This document shows positions 12,503-23,400 of a stretch of 64,000 nt of DNA, piece after piece. Origin of the DNA: Lotus japonicus. Lineage: Eukaryota > Streptophyta > Magnoliopsida > Fabales > Fabaceae. The notes under the pieces were generated by a model that worked only from the letters and a program-made list of their open reading frames with translations, ran no database searches and was not told the origin of the DNA. The stretch covers positions 35,593,158 through 35,657,157 of the forward strand of contig NC_080042.1 in NCBI RefSeq assembly GCF_012489685.1, given 5' to 3'. A program made the translations under genes and the position numbers. Position 1 is the stretch's first letter; every line of letters starts with the position of its first letter.

Positions 12503-12868
12503 TATGTTAGACCTTACTATGCATTAAGAGAGTTTTTTTTTTAAAGCATGAAGAAGTTATTATAATAATCAAGTAATTTTTGAGTTAATCGAATTTTATC
12601 CGCATGGAATAGAATATGGAGTAAATTCTTGTGTTAATGTCCAAGAGACGCATTATTTACCAATTTAGCTATTTAAAAATAAATTTAAAACTCTTAACTT
12701 TGTTGTCCCTTCATTTATTTAAAGGCATATTTCATAATAAAATATTTTAGTAGACCAACAAGCACTAGTGAGGTAAAAATAAATCTGTGTATAAATAGAC
12801 CCATCAAATTAGGTTATAATAAATAGGGTGAAAATAACTCGTATTGTATATGAGTTTAATTAAATTCT

Positions 12869-13018
12869 ATACACTGACAGTGTAAAGTTTGTTTATACAG
12901 TCAATCAATCAGATTTTAAGGATGTGAGAAAATTTATTTTTTAATTAATTTCATTAATTGACGTGGCACATCCTTACAATCTGATTGGTTGACGATTAAT
13001 GCACACTATCAGTGCATC
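12869..13018. mobile_element. MITE with near full-length inverted repeat
   Basis: The left arm (tatacactgacagtgta, then caatcaatcagattttaagg) pairs with the reverse complement of the right arm (gcactgatagtgtgc, then caaccaatcagattgtaagg). About 75 bp on each side can fold into one hairpin. There is no coding capacity. Confidence 0.75.
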
Positions 13019-13279
13019 ATCACTTTTCTCATTGTATATCATTTATGGAAGTTTATTTAAAGAACACAATTATGAAGAAGAAGAGATCGAAAAAAAAATA
13101 TAAACTTTTATTTGAAGCCCAAAAAAATACGAACTTAAAAGCCAACCAATCAGGTTTTTTTAAGAGAAATATTATTTGGCCCGACAAACATCAGACAAAT
13201 TCATGCCCGATCACACATCTCAAATGTTTAGTTTTTCAAAACAAATAAAAATTCAACACTAAGGAAAATCAATTATCCA

Positions 13280-13813
13280 TCAAACGGTTAGAGATGATGA
13301 ACTTTAGCTAGACACGTATCCGGGTAAGGACGAATCGTTGTTTGCTAGTTTTTGCTTACGTGCATAACTTGAAGCGAGACGGTCGAAAGATCGGACTCCA
13401 CATTGATTGAGGGAATGAACCTCATATCCTATATTATTTGATTAAGGGACGATTGTATAACTTACTTTGGTTTTGGGTAGGTTCCGATGCATTGCTCTTC
13501 TACGATTCTCCAGTGCAGGGATTGTAGGAAGTATATTGGACTTAAGGTGTAATCGTTTCTGAACTATGTTGTCGAGTAAAACATTACATTATTGTAGTTT
13601 GCATGATTTGAACATCTGTCGTCACTCACGGGTTCCTGCCTTGACAAGGCCGGATGTATAGGTTTGGGCATGAGTATGCATATCAGGTTTTGGAAATCTT
13701 TTAAAAAGAAAAGAAAAAAAAAGATATACTTGTATTCGTAAATCCTTTGGAAATCATTGCATTTATACTTTAGCAGGTTACTAACTGTGACCCCTGAAAG
13801 TCGGTGTGTTACA
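13280..13813 (-). repeat. possible solo or partial LTR
   Basis: Read on the minus strand, the stretch begins TGTAACACACCGACTTTC at 13813, an LTR-like start, and lies next to a copy of another repeat. The far end and a target duplication could not be fixed. Confidence 0.35.
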
Positions 13814-14305
13814 CAAAGTATACCTCAGAGTCAAATCCTCAAACACTTTGTAGTTCCTGAGCTTTGTAATTTATATTATCCGTCTTGTGAGGAGAGAACC
13901 TGTAGAGTCAAACAATCTTGCAAAAGATCTTAGGAGAAGTCCTGAAAATAATTGTTGTGGGAGGAGTCATGTCTAAAACTTGTTAGGTGAAGTTGTAGAA
14001 TACTTGTTGGGAGAAGTCCTATCAAATACTTGTTGGGAGATGTCTTGTCTAATACTTCTTGTAGGAGAAGTCATTGATACTTGTTAGTGAAAATCTTGGT
14101 TAAGCCAAGGACTGGACGTAGCTCCATCGTTTGTGGGTGAACTAGGATATATCGTTCTGTGCTTATCGTCTACTCTCTTTCTTATATATATCCGCTGCAC
14201 CAAACGATTGTGAAAATATTTCATAAACTTATAATCGTTTGAGAAACTCAAGTTTTATCATAACACAATACAAACCCCATTTCTTGTGTTACTTTTTTTT
14301 CGATA
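13814..14305 (+). repeat. diverged partial copy of the 15232/22155 repeat family
   Basis: It shares the order of motifs seen at 16020-16460: agagaacct, a run of variants of tgttgggagaagtcct, gtagctccatcgttt with ggtgaac, then a tail ending ttttatcataacacaat. It is diverged and has no coding sequence. Confidence 0.6.
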
Positions 14306-14309
14306 TCAC

Positions 14310-14583
14310 GATTCCTGCAGTACTTGGTTAGTGCAATGAAACACATGATTCATAGAGAGGGACCCCCTGTTGGGCCAAAGAAAGACCCAAACAAAGGAGA
14401 TGGTTTAAAATTGGGGGATAAAATTCCACATTGGGGTTTGAGCAAACCATAAGTGAACCAGACACCACATCTTTCACCCAAAACCTTAAGGCAATGGGTG
14501 TATGGGTCCTCACACTTATAAACCACTCAAACTTATCCTTAGCTTCCAATATGAGACTTACTCACACTTGAAAATTCCCAACA
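14310..14583 (-). repeat. LTR-like fragment
   Basis: On the minus strand it starts TGTTGGGAATTTTCAAGTG at 14583 and continues as a repeat with no reading frame of interest. The opposite end near 14310 is not certain. Confidence 0.45.
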
Positions 14584-15231
14584 AGAAGGACCCCAACACT
14601 CAGGGTGGCAATTACTTTTTTTATATTCAGAAAAGTATTACTCCCTCTACTCCTATATAACTGCTCAAGAAGAGAAGAAACACACAAATTAAAGAATGCA
14701 ATTAATTTTGTTGATTTTTCATAAAAATAAAATAAGTTTTTCTATTTTACCCGTTTGAACTTTATTCATCACTATCTCTCATCATTTATTCTTTCACATT
14801 CTCACTTCTATTTCCTTTATTTGTCTTCTCTATCTTTAACCATTTGGTATTTAATTTTTATGTGAGGTTGGAATATCACAATTTATTGTAATAGGGTATT
14901 ATTATAAAAAATTATTTAATGTTTATCTTGAATTGTAAGTGGATAGTTAAGTAGGAATAATTGTTTTTTTTACCTAAATTGGTAGTTACATAGAAATGGA
15001 GCAAGCATTTATTTTGTTATTTTACCTTTTAAAATGTATTTTATCTCTTATCATTTATGATTCTCACTAGCGCATTATTTGAAAAAAAAAAAAACAAAAA
15101 ATGCATTATTTGGAAAAACATCATTTATTTCTCTTTTAAAATTTCAAGTGGACATATATATTGAAACAATTTTTTTTATGTGAAAATTTAATAAGGAACA
15201 AAAGTAGAGGTATAAAAAGTCAATAAATTTA

Positions 15232-16459
15232 TGTTAAGTTCAAACGCATCATATCGTTTTAAAATCTAATTTTGATCAATAACAATTTTTATACATAGAA
15301 GCACTTCGCTGAAATCTAAACTTCTAAATTAATTTGAATTTCAGGATTTATTCTATTATGAATAAAGGACCTCAATGTCAATCTATCCTAAAGATAAAGA
15401 TTCAAATTTTGCAAGACTGTCTGGCACACATGTGACACAAGCCGAGCCACATCCACTTCTAATCGTTTAATGTCAGCTCATCATTCAAAAAGATTGAAGA
15501 CAAATGTCAAAGCATCAACGATAAAGTCAAAATGCAACCGACTGCTAAGGATTCAAACGAGATCATGTGAAGACTTTCTCTCTCCTTGAAGCACGCTGAT
15601 TAACGAGGAAAAGTACAACATGTCTACATCAAATTTCCCTATTGTCTCACTTCTGAAAAGTAGCCAAAGTCTATTGCCACCTACTAGCTGACAAGCCTCA
15701 CCTTTTCGGTAAAAGGACAGACATAAACAGTAGCATGCATTTAATGCATCTACCAACCGGAGCCATTTGAAGCAACGGATGTATCTATCTCACAACGGCT
15801 AGAACAACGGTTGAAATTGTCTCACAACGGACACAACAAATGCAAGCAAGTATTTAAGGCGATTCTGAAGAAAGAACAGAAGAAGAGTCAAGACCGAAAG
15901 AACAAGAACACCAAGCATTCATTCATTCATTATTCTAAGCATTCAAAGCTCTTCAAGTTCACAACAGAAATTCTTTTAGTGTCAAATCCTTGAACACCAA
16001 CTCTGCAAGAAAAGAGAGAGAACCTAGAACTTTAAATAGTCGAATCTCTTCGTTTATTTCTCTCTAAGAATCAGAACTCTTGAGTGATCCAAAGTCATAT
16101 CTAAACCAAAACACTTAGTGTCACTGCCATAAATTCTCTACCATCACTCTTGTAAGAAGAGAATCTTTGTAGAACCAAACAATCTTGTAAAGATTGTAGG
16201 AGAAGTTCTGGACAATACTTGTAGGAGAATTCTTGTAGAATACTTGTAGGAGAAGTCCTGGAGAATACTTGTATTGGAGAAGTCCTTGATACTTGCTAGT
16301 TAAAATCTTTGTGGTGGCCAAGTACTTGACGTAGCCCATCGTTTAAGGGTGAACCAATATGAATTTGTGTGTGTTGATCGTCTGATAACTCTACTTACAT
16401 TTCCGATGCATTAAACGTTTACGAAAAGTTTTCAAAAACATATATTATTCGAAAAACTA
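15232..16459 (+). repeat. dispersed LTR-like repeat, copy A, split by a MULE-like element
   Basis: Starts TGTTAAGTTCAAACGC and matches, in inverse orientation, the repeat that spans 22155-28038. Shared blocks include gcaagactgtctggcacaca, a tandem run of variants of ttgtaggagaagtcctggag (about 16190-16290), and the tail gaaaagttttcaaaaacata. The copy resumes after the insertion at 17632-17649. There is no coding sequence; the terminal TG and the purine-rich end of the other copy suggest an LTR or a large non-autonomous retroelement. Confidence 0.7.
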
Positions 16460-17621
16460 GGAGGAATTTACGGTACACAAATGATAGCTTGTGTAAGGTT
16501 GCACAAGTGACTTTTGACCTGGAATAGGAGGTTTAGCCGGTTTTTAAAAAATAAATAAAAATACATATTTATTAATTACAATAATTAACTTGTGATAATT
16601 TTAATTAAGTTAATTGATCTATTAAACTTGAATTGTTCATCATCATCAACAACAGATCTGAAACAAAATAACCCAGATCTCTCCCCCTTCCAAATATGCC
16701 AGTACTCAAGATGAACTGATGATGAAAAAATGCTGATTTGGAAGATGAAGATGGCAGAATTGGAAAATGAAGATGGGAAGTGAATATTTTGTAGATCTGG
16801 TTTGCGAATTTTTTTGGAGAAGTGAAAATTTTCAGATTTGTGGTGAAGATGTGGTAAAGAATTAAAAAGAGACGCTGAATACATGAAGCCAGAATTAAAG
16901 ATGAAGATAGTAACAATAGATCAAAAATTTGAAACAAACAAAAAAAGATGAAGATCTGATTTATGAGTATAAATAGATGAACAGATCCACGACTGAACGA
17001 GGGCAATTTTGAAGGGGGTGGTGGTGGGTTAGCTCCTCCTTCCCCACTGCAACCCCTGTCACCTTCCAACACCCAGAAAACAGAGACGAACTGGCTGTGG
17101 GTTTCGACACGAATCACTGTTCATCGCGGAATCTAACCACCAAAATTAGATCCATAGCCTTCTCCGAATCAAGATTTCACGACATGCAACTCCGGATCTT
17201 GAGGTGAACGGTGCTTGTGGTGGTCTGAGGGTGAGAAGAGAGATCTGCGTGGCGGCGAAGCGGTTTTGTGGAGGAAAGAAGGAGAAGAGGTGGTGGTGCG
17301 GTTGAGAAGGAAGGAAACGGGGTCATGGGGTAGAAGGAGGTGGTGTGGTGGCAAGGCCAAGGAGGCGGTGGTGGCGGCGTGACCATGGGAGAGATGGAGG
17401 AGGTGGCAGCTAGGGTTTTGTGCCTGTAGGAGAAGATGGAGGTCTGCTGAAGAAGGAGAGAGAAGAGGAATAAATTAAGATATTTTTTTTTAAAATTAAT
17501 TAAAAGATAATGTTTAATTAAGAAAATATGTATTTTGATTTTTTTTAAAACTTCCTATTGCAGGTCAAAAGGTACATGTGCAACCTTACACAAGTTTTTA
17601 CTTGTGCAGGTTAAATTTTTC
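16460..17621. mobile_element. MULE-like element with GC-rich cargo (Pack-MULE candidate)
   Basis: Inserted into repeat copy A and flanked by the direct repeat CGAAAAACTA (16450-16459 and 17622-17631). Its ends form imperfect inverted repeats of about 115 bp sharing cttgtgtaaggttgcaca, cttttgacctg and aataggaggttt. Between them lie about 900 bp that are much richer in G+C and purines than the flanks, with gene-leader-like sequence on the plus strand (gagatggaggaggtggca at about 17391). No transposase is present. The cargo looks like captured host gene sequence, which is an inference. Confidence 0.75.
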
Positions 17622-17631
17622 CGAAAAACTA

Positions 17632-17649
17632 AGTTTTAAAAAAACACAA
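17632..17649 (+). repeat. tail of repeat copy A
   Basis: agttttaaaaaaacacaa continues copy A beyond the MULE-like insertion; the inverted copy has the equivalent sequence at about 22190-22210. Confidence 0.6.
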
Positions 17650-17675
17650 TGACTTAGGGATTTAATTATATCCAA

Positions 17676-18863
17676 GTGAGGTACCTGGGAAATGACTTGG
17701 TACTGCTAATTGGACCTGATCATAGAGTTACTTGGGACAGATGTACTGGACTACCTATCCACATGTGGAATAATGCTTGCTTTGCAGAAGCTGTTAAACC
17801 AATTGGTGATTTCATCTCCTCTGACGCTAGAACTACAAATTTCTCTATCCTTGAGTACGCAAGGATCTTAGTTTGAACTAATGCCCCACATCAAGTGTCA
17901 CACTTCATGCGAATCAATGTCCATGGAATAGTCTACAACATCAGACTCATGGAGGAACTTTGTGATCCACTTGCACACAGTTATGGAACCAATTGAAGGA
18001 GCATGGCTGAGGAGGAAGTTGACGAGGATGGCCAAAGTAATTCAGATTGGTCGCTTGAGGATGCTGCACATAACGATGGCTTCCTTGGGGATTCGGTGGA
18101 TGAAGATATTAACGCCTCCCTGCCTGAAACCTAGATTCAGGTTAGTGGTGAGGCGGCGCAGAACATACCAGCTGCATTAAACGAATCTCTGGGAGAAAGC
18201 AATAACTCAGGCTCTGATGACGATGGCATTGAAGGGAGTAACGGTTCCAAGGTGCATGATGGGAGAAAAGTATCAATGATGGAACAATTATTGGAGAAAA
18301 ATCGACGTCAGTTACTAATCCTGAGGATGATTCAAATTCCTTTGTGGCTGACACTGTTGTGGGCCCCGCGGGAAGAATTGGGGTTGACCAAGTTAAAAAC
18401 CATAACATGATTCTTCCTTTGACTGAGAATATGGCCGGTGATAACATGGGTTTACAGGAAGCCCACCTCTTAACTAACACTGATATGAGTGATGTCTTGG
18501 ATAAGCCTAGTTTAAATGTTGGGACTGTTGGGGATTTTGAATTACACGATCTAGACCAGCCTCAGGGTGAACTAGGTCGAGTGATAGACCAGTTCCAATT
18601 GCAACTCAAGGAATCTCCGAAAAACCACCCTTACCATCACAGAATTTTCCCAGCAACTCCAGGGATTACTCCCAGCCTCTCGTTCCTCCGTCTGATAACA
18701 TCGTGAAGGGCAAAACCCAGTGCATCAATCTCTTGACCTCAATTTTCCTAACCAGGAGGATTTTACATTGAGCTCTGAAACTCATTTGGAGCTTTATGCC
18801 GTAGGACAATGTCGAGATCGGTGGGAAACTCTGAGCATGGATCCTAGACATCTTCAAGCACAT
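17676..18863 (+). pseudogene. LINE ORF1 (nucleic-acid-binding protein) relic
   Basis: RYLGNDLVLLIGPDHRVTWD followed by CTGLPIHMWNNACFAEAV and PIGDFISSD resembles the ORF1 protein of plant L1-type elements. The stretch normally between GPD and RVTW is missing, pointing to an internal deletion. Frames then change at about 17876, 18180 and 18340-18706. Confidence 0.7.
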
Positions 18864-19127
18864 CTCTTCGCAAGGCTCTAAGATAGAGACTATATGGAAA
18901 AGGTGATGTTTCTTCCCATGTACCTGATAACCTACGTTATATTAAGTGGCTGCAGAGGGGGTCTTCGGAGGCCAAATTTATGTGGGATATTGGGAAAATG
19001 TGGTATGTCCTTCCCAGGTTGTGATGATGCAATTCTCAACAGGTTTGACGATCTACGACGCAGGGATGAAGCTTGTAATAATGGTGAGACATTACATGCC
19101 AATAGGGGATTCTCTGCAACTAATCTA

Positions 19128-19849
19128 TGAAGATTTTTTCTTATAATGTGAGAGGTTTGGGGGATGGTGCCAAACGAAGAATGATCTGAGACACGATTTT
19201 CCAGAACCATGTGGAATTGTTGTGTGTGCAAGAGACTAAAATGCAGGTTATTGATAGGCAGGTTTGTGCTCCGCTATACGGTGAAAAATATTTCGGTTGG
19301 AAAGCTATTCCGGCAGTAAACAAGGGTGGTGGACTTCTATGCATTTGGAACCTAAACCTATTTACCATGGAGGAATTTGTTGAGGGCCCTGGCTTCCTTG
19401 GTTTGGTAGGTGTGTGGGGGACTACTCAACAAGGGTGTGTTGTAGTCAATATCTATTCACCCTGCACTAGGGAAGTTAAGCGGATTACTTGGGATGCCTT
19501 GAAAGTTTGGAAGGGTGGTCGTTATGTTCTGGCTTGGTGCTTAGCCGACGACTTCAACGCAGTCCGTTGTGATGTAGAGCAACGTGGGAGTCGCGAGGTG
19601 AGTAACTCTCAAGTCTCAACGATTGGATATTCTTGAGTTCAATGCATTTATTACAGATATGGAACTGGTAGATATCCCTCTAGGAAGGAAAAAGTACACT
19701 TGGTATAGTCTGAATAACCGAGCTCGCAGTAGACTTGATAGATTTCTTGTCTCAAGTGAGTGGTGTGAATCATGGCCTGAATGCTCTCAGATTGTTCTTG
19801 ATTGCAACATCTCGGACCATTGTCTGATTCTCCTAAGGCAAATAGTTTA
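19128..19849 (+). pseudogene. LINE ORF2 endonuclease domain
   Basis: APE-like endonuclease motifs appear in order: YNVRGLG at about 19134, CVQETK (catalytic Glu), VNIYSPC, the degenerate active-site block ADDFNAVR where GDFN is usual, then SDHCLI with the catalytic Asp-His pair. There is an in-frame stop near 19186, a frameshift near 19620 and a stop at 19847-19849. This domain nicks the target DNA in an intact element. Confidence 0.82.
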
Positions 19850-22154
19850 GAACTGGGGGCCTAAACCATTTCGAGTGCTGAATTGTTGGATTGAAGATCC
19901 AAGGCTACATACAATGGTGATCAATTCTTGGACAGGTTTGAAGTTCTGTGGTTGGGCAGCATTAGTTCTCAAAGAAAAACTCAAGGGTCTTAAAGTTGTT
20001 TTGAAGGATTGGAATAAAAATGTGCTAGGGAATTTGAAGACTAAGAGGGAAGCAATAGTCCAACGCATCAATGAATTGGATGTGCAGGAAGAAGAGGCGG
20101 GTTTATCAGAGGCAGATAGATCCTTGCAGCGAGAACTAAATTTAGAATTTTGGCAAGTTCTCTGGTTGCATGAATCTTTGCTTTGCCAAAAAGCTAGATT
20201 CTATTGGTTAGCTCACGGGGACCAGAACTCGAGCTTCTTTCGCTCCACAATAAATTGGAAGAGGCGCTCTAATTCTGTGGTGGGACTATTAGTTGATGGT
20301 GGTGGGAGGAGGATCCCGTGCAAGTTAAAGGCTCGGTAAAAAAAAATTGAATTGAAATTCAGATCTGAACAGTGGCAACGACCTACGCTGGATGGGGTTC
20401 AATTTCGTACTATTTCTACTGCGGATAACGATCGATTGACAACTCCATTTTCAGACGATGAAATCAAGGCCGCAGATTGAGATTGTGGTGGTGACAAGAG
20501 CCCGAGACCGGACGGGTTTAATTTCAAATTCATACAGAAATTTTGGGACATTATGAAGGAATTTTGGCGTCGAGGTGTTTGGCCCAAAGGAAGTAACGCC
20601 TCCTTTATTGCTCTTATCCTAAAGGTGAACTCTCCACAATCCCTTCATGAATTCATACCTATATCTTTGATTGGCTGCATTTTTAAGGTAATTTCAAAAC
20701 TTTTAACAATGCGGCTGAAATGTGTGATGGTGAAAATCATTGATGAACGAAAATTTGCGTTTATTGAGGGTCGCTCCATGTTGGATAGTGCGGTTATTCT
20801 AAATGAGGTTGTTCATGAAGATAAACTTCGTAAGCGTTCAACTCGCATCTTTGAAGTTGATTACGAAAAGGCTTATGATTCAGTTGAATGGAGTTTTTTG
20901 CTGTATATGCTGGTGAGAATGAATTTCAGCAATAAATGGATTAATTGGGTTCGTAGCTACCTTGATTTAGCTACTATTTCGGTCCTGGTTAATAGCAGTC
21001 CGACTGGTGAATTAAGGATGGAACGCGGGCTCAGGCAGGGGGACCCCCTTAGCTCCATTTCTATACCTAATTGTGGCTGAAGGTTTAAACAGGTTATTCA
21101 TGAATGCTGTGAATTTAGAACTATTCAATGGGCACAAGGTTGGTACGAGTGCGGATTGTGAAGTTACGATGCTTCAATTTGTTGATGACACTGTGTTTGT
21201 GGGGGAAGCGTCAATAAAAATTGTTATTGTGCTTAAAGCTATTCTCCATTGCTTTGAGTTGACTTCAGGGCTCAAAGTAAACTTTAACAACAACAAATTA
21301 GCATCTATAGCAGTTGAGCCTGGTCTTGAACAGAATTTTGCAGCGATTCTTAACTGCAATATTATGGCGACCCCTTTTGTTTACTTAGGCATACCAATTG
21401 GAGCTAGACCTGACTGTCGTAAAACATGGGACCAAGTCATTGCAAAATTCAGTAGCAGGTTGTCTGACTGGCGTAGGAAAAAAGTCTCTTTTGGCGGGCG
21501 AATTTGTCTTGTACAGAGCGTACTCTCTACTTTGCCTCTGTTTTTCCTTTGAATTTAGGACTGTTCAATGGGTACAAGGTTGGTACGAATAGGGATTGTG
21601 AAGTTACGATGCTCCAATTTGTTGGTGACACTGTGTTTGTGGGGGAAGCATCAATAAAAAATGCAGTGGTGCTTAAAGCTATTCTCCGTTGCTTTGAGTT
21701 GACTTCAGGGCTCAATGTGAACTTTAACAAAAGCAAATTAGCATCTATAGCAGTTGATCCTGGTCTTGAACAGAGATTTGCAGCGATTCTTAATTGCAAA
21801 TTTATAGAAACCCCTTTTGTTTACTTGGGCATACCAATTGGAGCTAGACCTGATACCGTAAAACAAGGGACCCTATCATTGGAAAATTCAGTAGTAGGTT
21901 GTTTGCCTGGCGTAGGAAAACAGTCTCTTTTGGCGGGCAAATTTGTCTTGTGCAGAGCGTACTCTCCGCTTTGCCTCTGTTTTTCCTGTCTTTCTTTAAA
22001 ATCTCGTCGTGTGTTGTGAAGTATTGCACCAGCCTCATGAGAAATTTTATGTGGGGAGGTGGTGATGAGGATAGGAAAATTGCATGGGTTAAATGGTCCC
22101 AAATTTGTTTGCCTTAGGAATCTAGCGGGTTGGGTATTAAAGGTCTATCTAAGA
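19850..22154 (+). pseudogene. LINE reverse transcriptase with a 440-bp internal tandem duplication
   Basis: RT motifs include ALILKV, ISLIGCIFKVISK, AFIEGRSMLDSAVILNEVVH, FEVDYEKAYDSVEW (first catalytic Asp), GLRQGDPLS and LQFVDDTVFVGEAS (catalytic pair VDD, about 21174-21215). The segment 21111-21550 is then repeated at 21551-21990. In the second copy the catalytic motif reads FVGD in place of FVDD. Stops and frame changes occur throughout, for example near 20337, 20480, 21080 and 21552. Confidence 0.85.
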
Positions 22155-23400
22155 TGTAAGTAAATAACATAAGAAAGGGGGGGAGGGGGTTGAATTGTGT
22201 TCTTTTAAAACTTTGTTTTTCAAAAAGAATATATGCTTTTGAAAACTTGTCGTAAACGTTTAGTGCTGCGGAAATGTAAACAGAGTTATCAGACAATCAG
22301 CACACACAGATTTATACTGGTTCACCCTTAAACGATGGGCTACGTCCGGTACTTGGCCACCAACAAGATTTTCACTAGCAAGTATCAAGGACTTCTCCAA
22401 TACAAGTATTCTCCAGGACTTCTCCTATAAGTATTCTACAAGACTTCTTCTACAAGTATTATCCAGGACTTCTCCTACAATCTTTACAAGATCGTTTGGC
22501 TCTACAAATATTCTCTTCTTACAAGAGTGATGGTAGAGAATTTATGGCACTAGAACTCTAAGTGTTTTGGTACATATATGAATTTGGATTACTCAAGAGT
22601 TCTGTTTCTTAGAGAGAATTAAATGAAGAGATTCGACTCTTTAAGGATCTAGGTTCTCTCTCTCTTTTCTTGCAGATTTGGTGGTCAAGGATTTGACACT
22701 AAAATAATTTTTGCTATGAACTTGAAGAGCTTTGAATGCTTAGAAGAATGAAGGAATGAATGCTTGGTGTTCTTGTTCTTTCGGTCTTGACTCTTCTTCT
22801 CTTCTTTCGTCAGAATCGCCTTGAATACTTGCTTGCATTTGTTATGTCTGTTGTGAGACAATTCCAACCGTTGTTCTAGCCGTTGTGAGATAAATACATC
22901 TATTGATTCAAATGGCTCTGGTTGGTAGATGCATTAAATGCATGCTACTGTTTACTTTTGTCCTTTTTCCGAAAATGTGAGGCTTGTCAGCTAGTAGGCG
23001 GCAATATACTTTGGCTACTTCTCAGAAGTGAGACAATTTGGAAATTTGATGGTGACATGTTGTACTTTTCTTTTTGGCCAGCGTGCTTCAAGGAAAGAGA
23101 GAGTCTTCACGTGATCACCTTTGAATCATTAGCGGCTGAATGCATTCTGACTTTATCTTTGATGCTTTGACATTTGTCTTCAACTTTCTGAATAATGAAC
23201 TTGCGTTAAACGATCAGAAGTGGATGTCATTCAGCTTGTGTCACATGTGTGCCAGACAGTCTTGCAAACTTGAATCTTTATCTTTTAGGATAGATTGACG
23301 TTAAAATCCTTTATTCATAATAGAATAAATCCTGAAATTCAAATTAATTGAGAAGCTTAGATTTCAGCGAAGTACTTCTATATATATATAAATTGTTTTT

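Noticed and set aside
16190..16290. CRISPR-like array of short repeats
   Set aside because: Units are direct, adjacent and degenerate, with no spacers, in a plant repeat. They form a minisatellite in a mobile element.
16605..17117. 170-aa minus-strand ORF and overlapping 17169-17386 ORFs
   Set aside because: Low-complexity Pro/Ser/Phe composition inside the MULE-like element, with several overlapping frames open at once because of purine bias. No domain was recognised.
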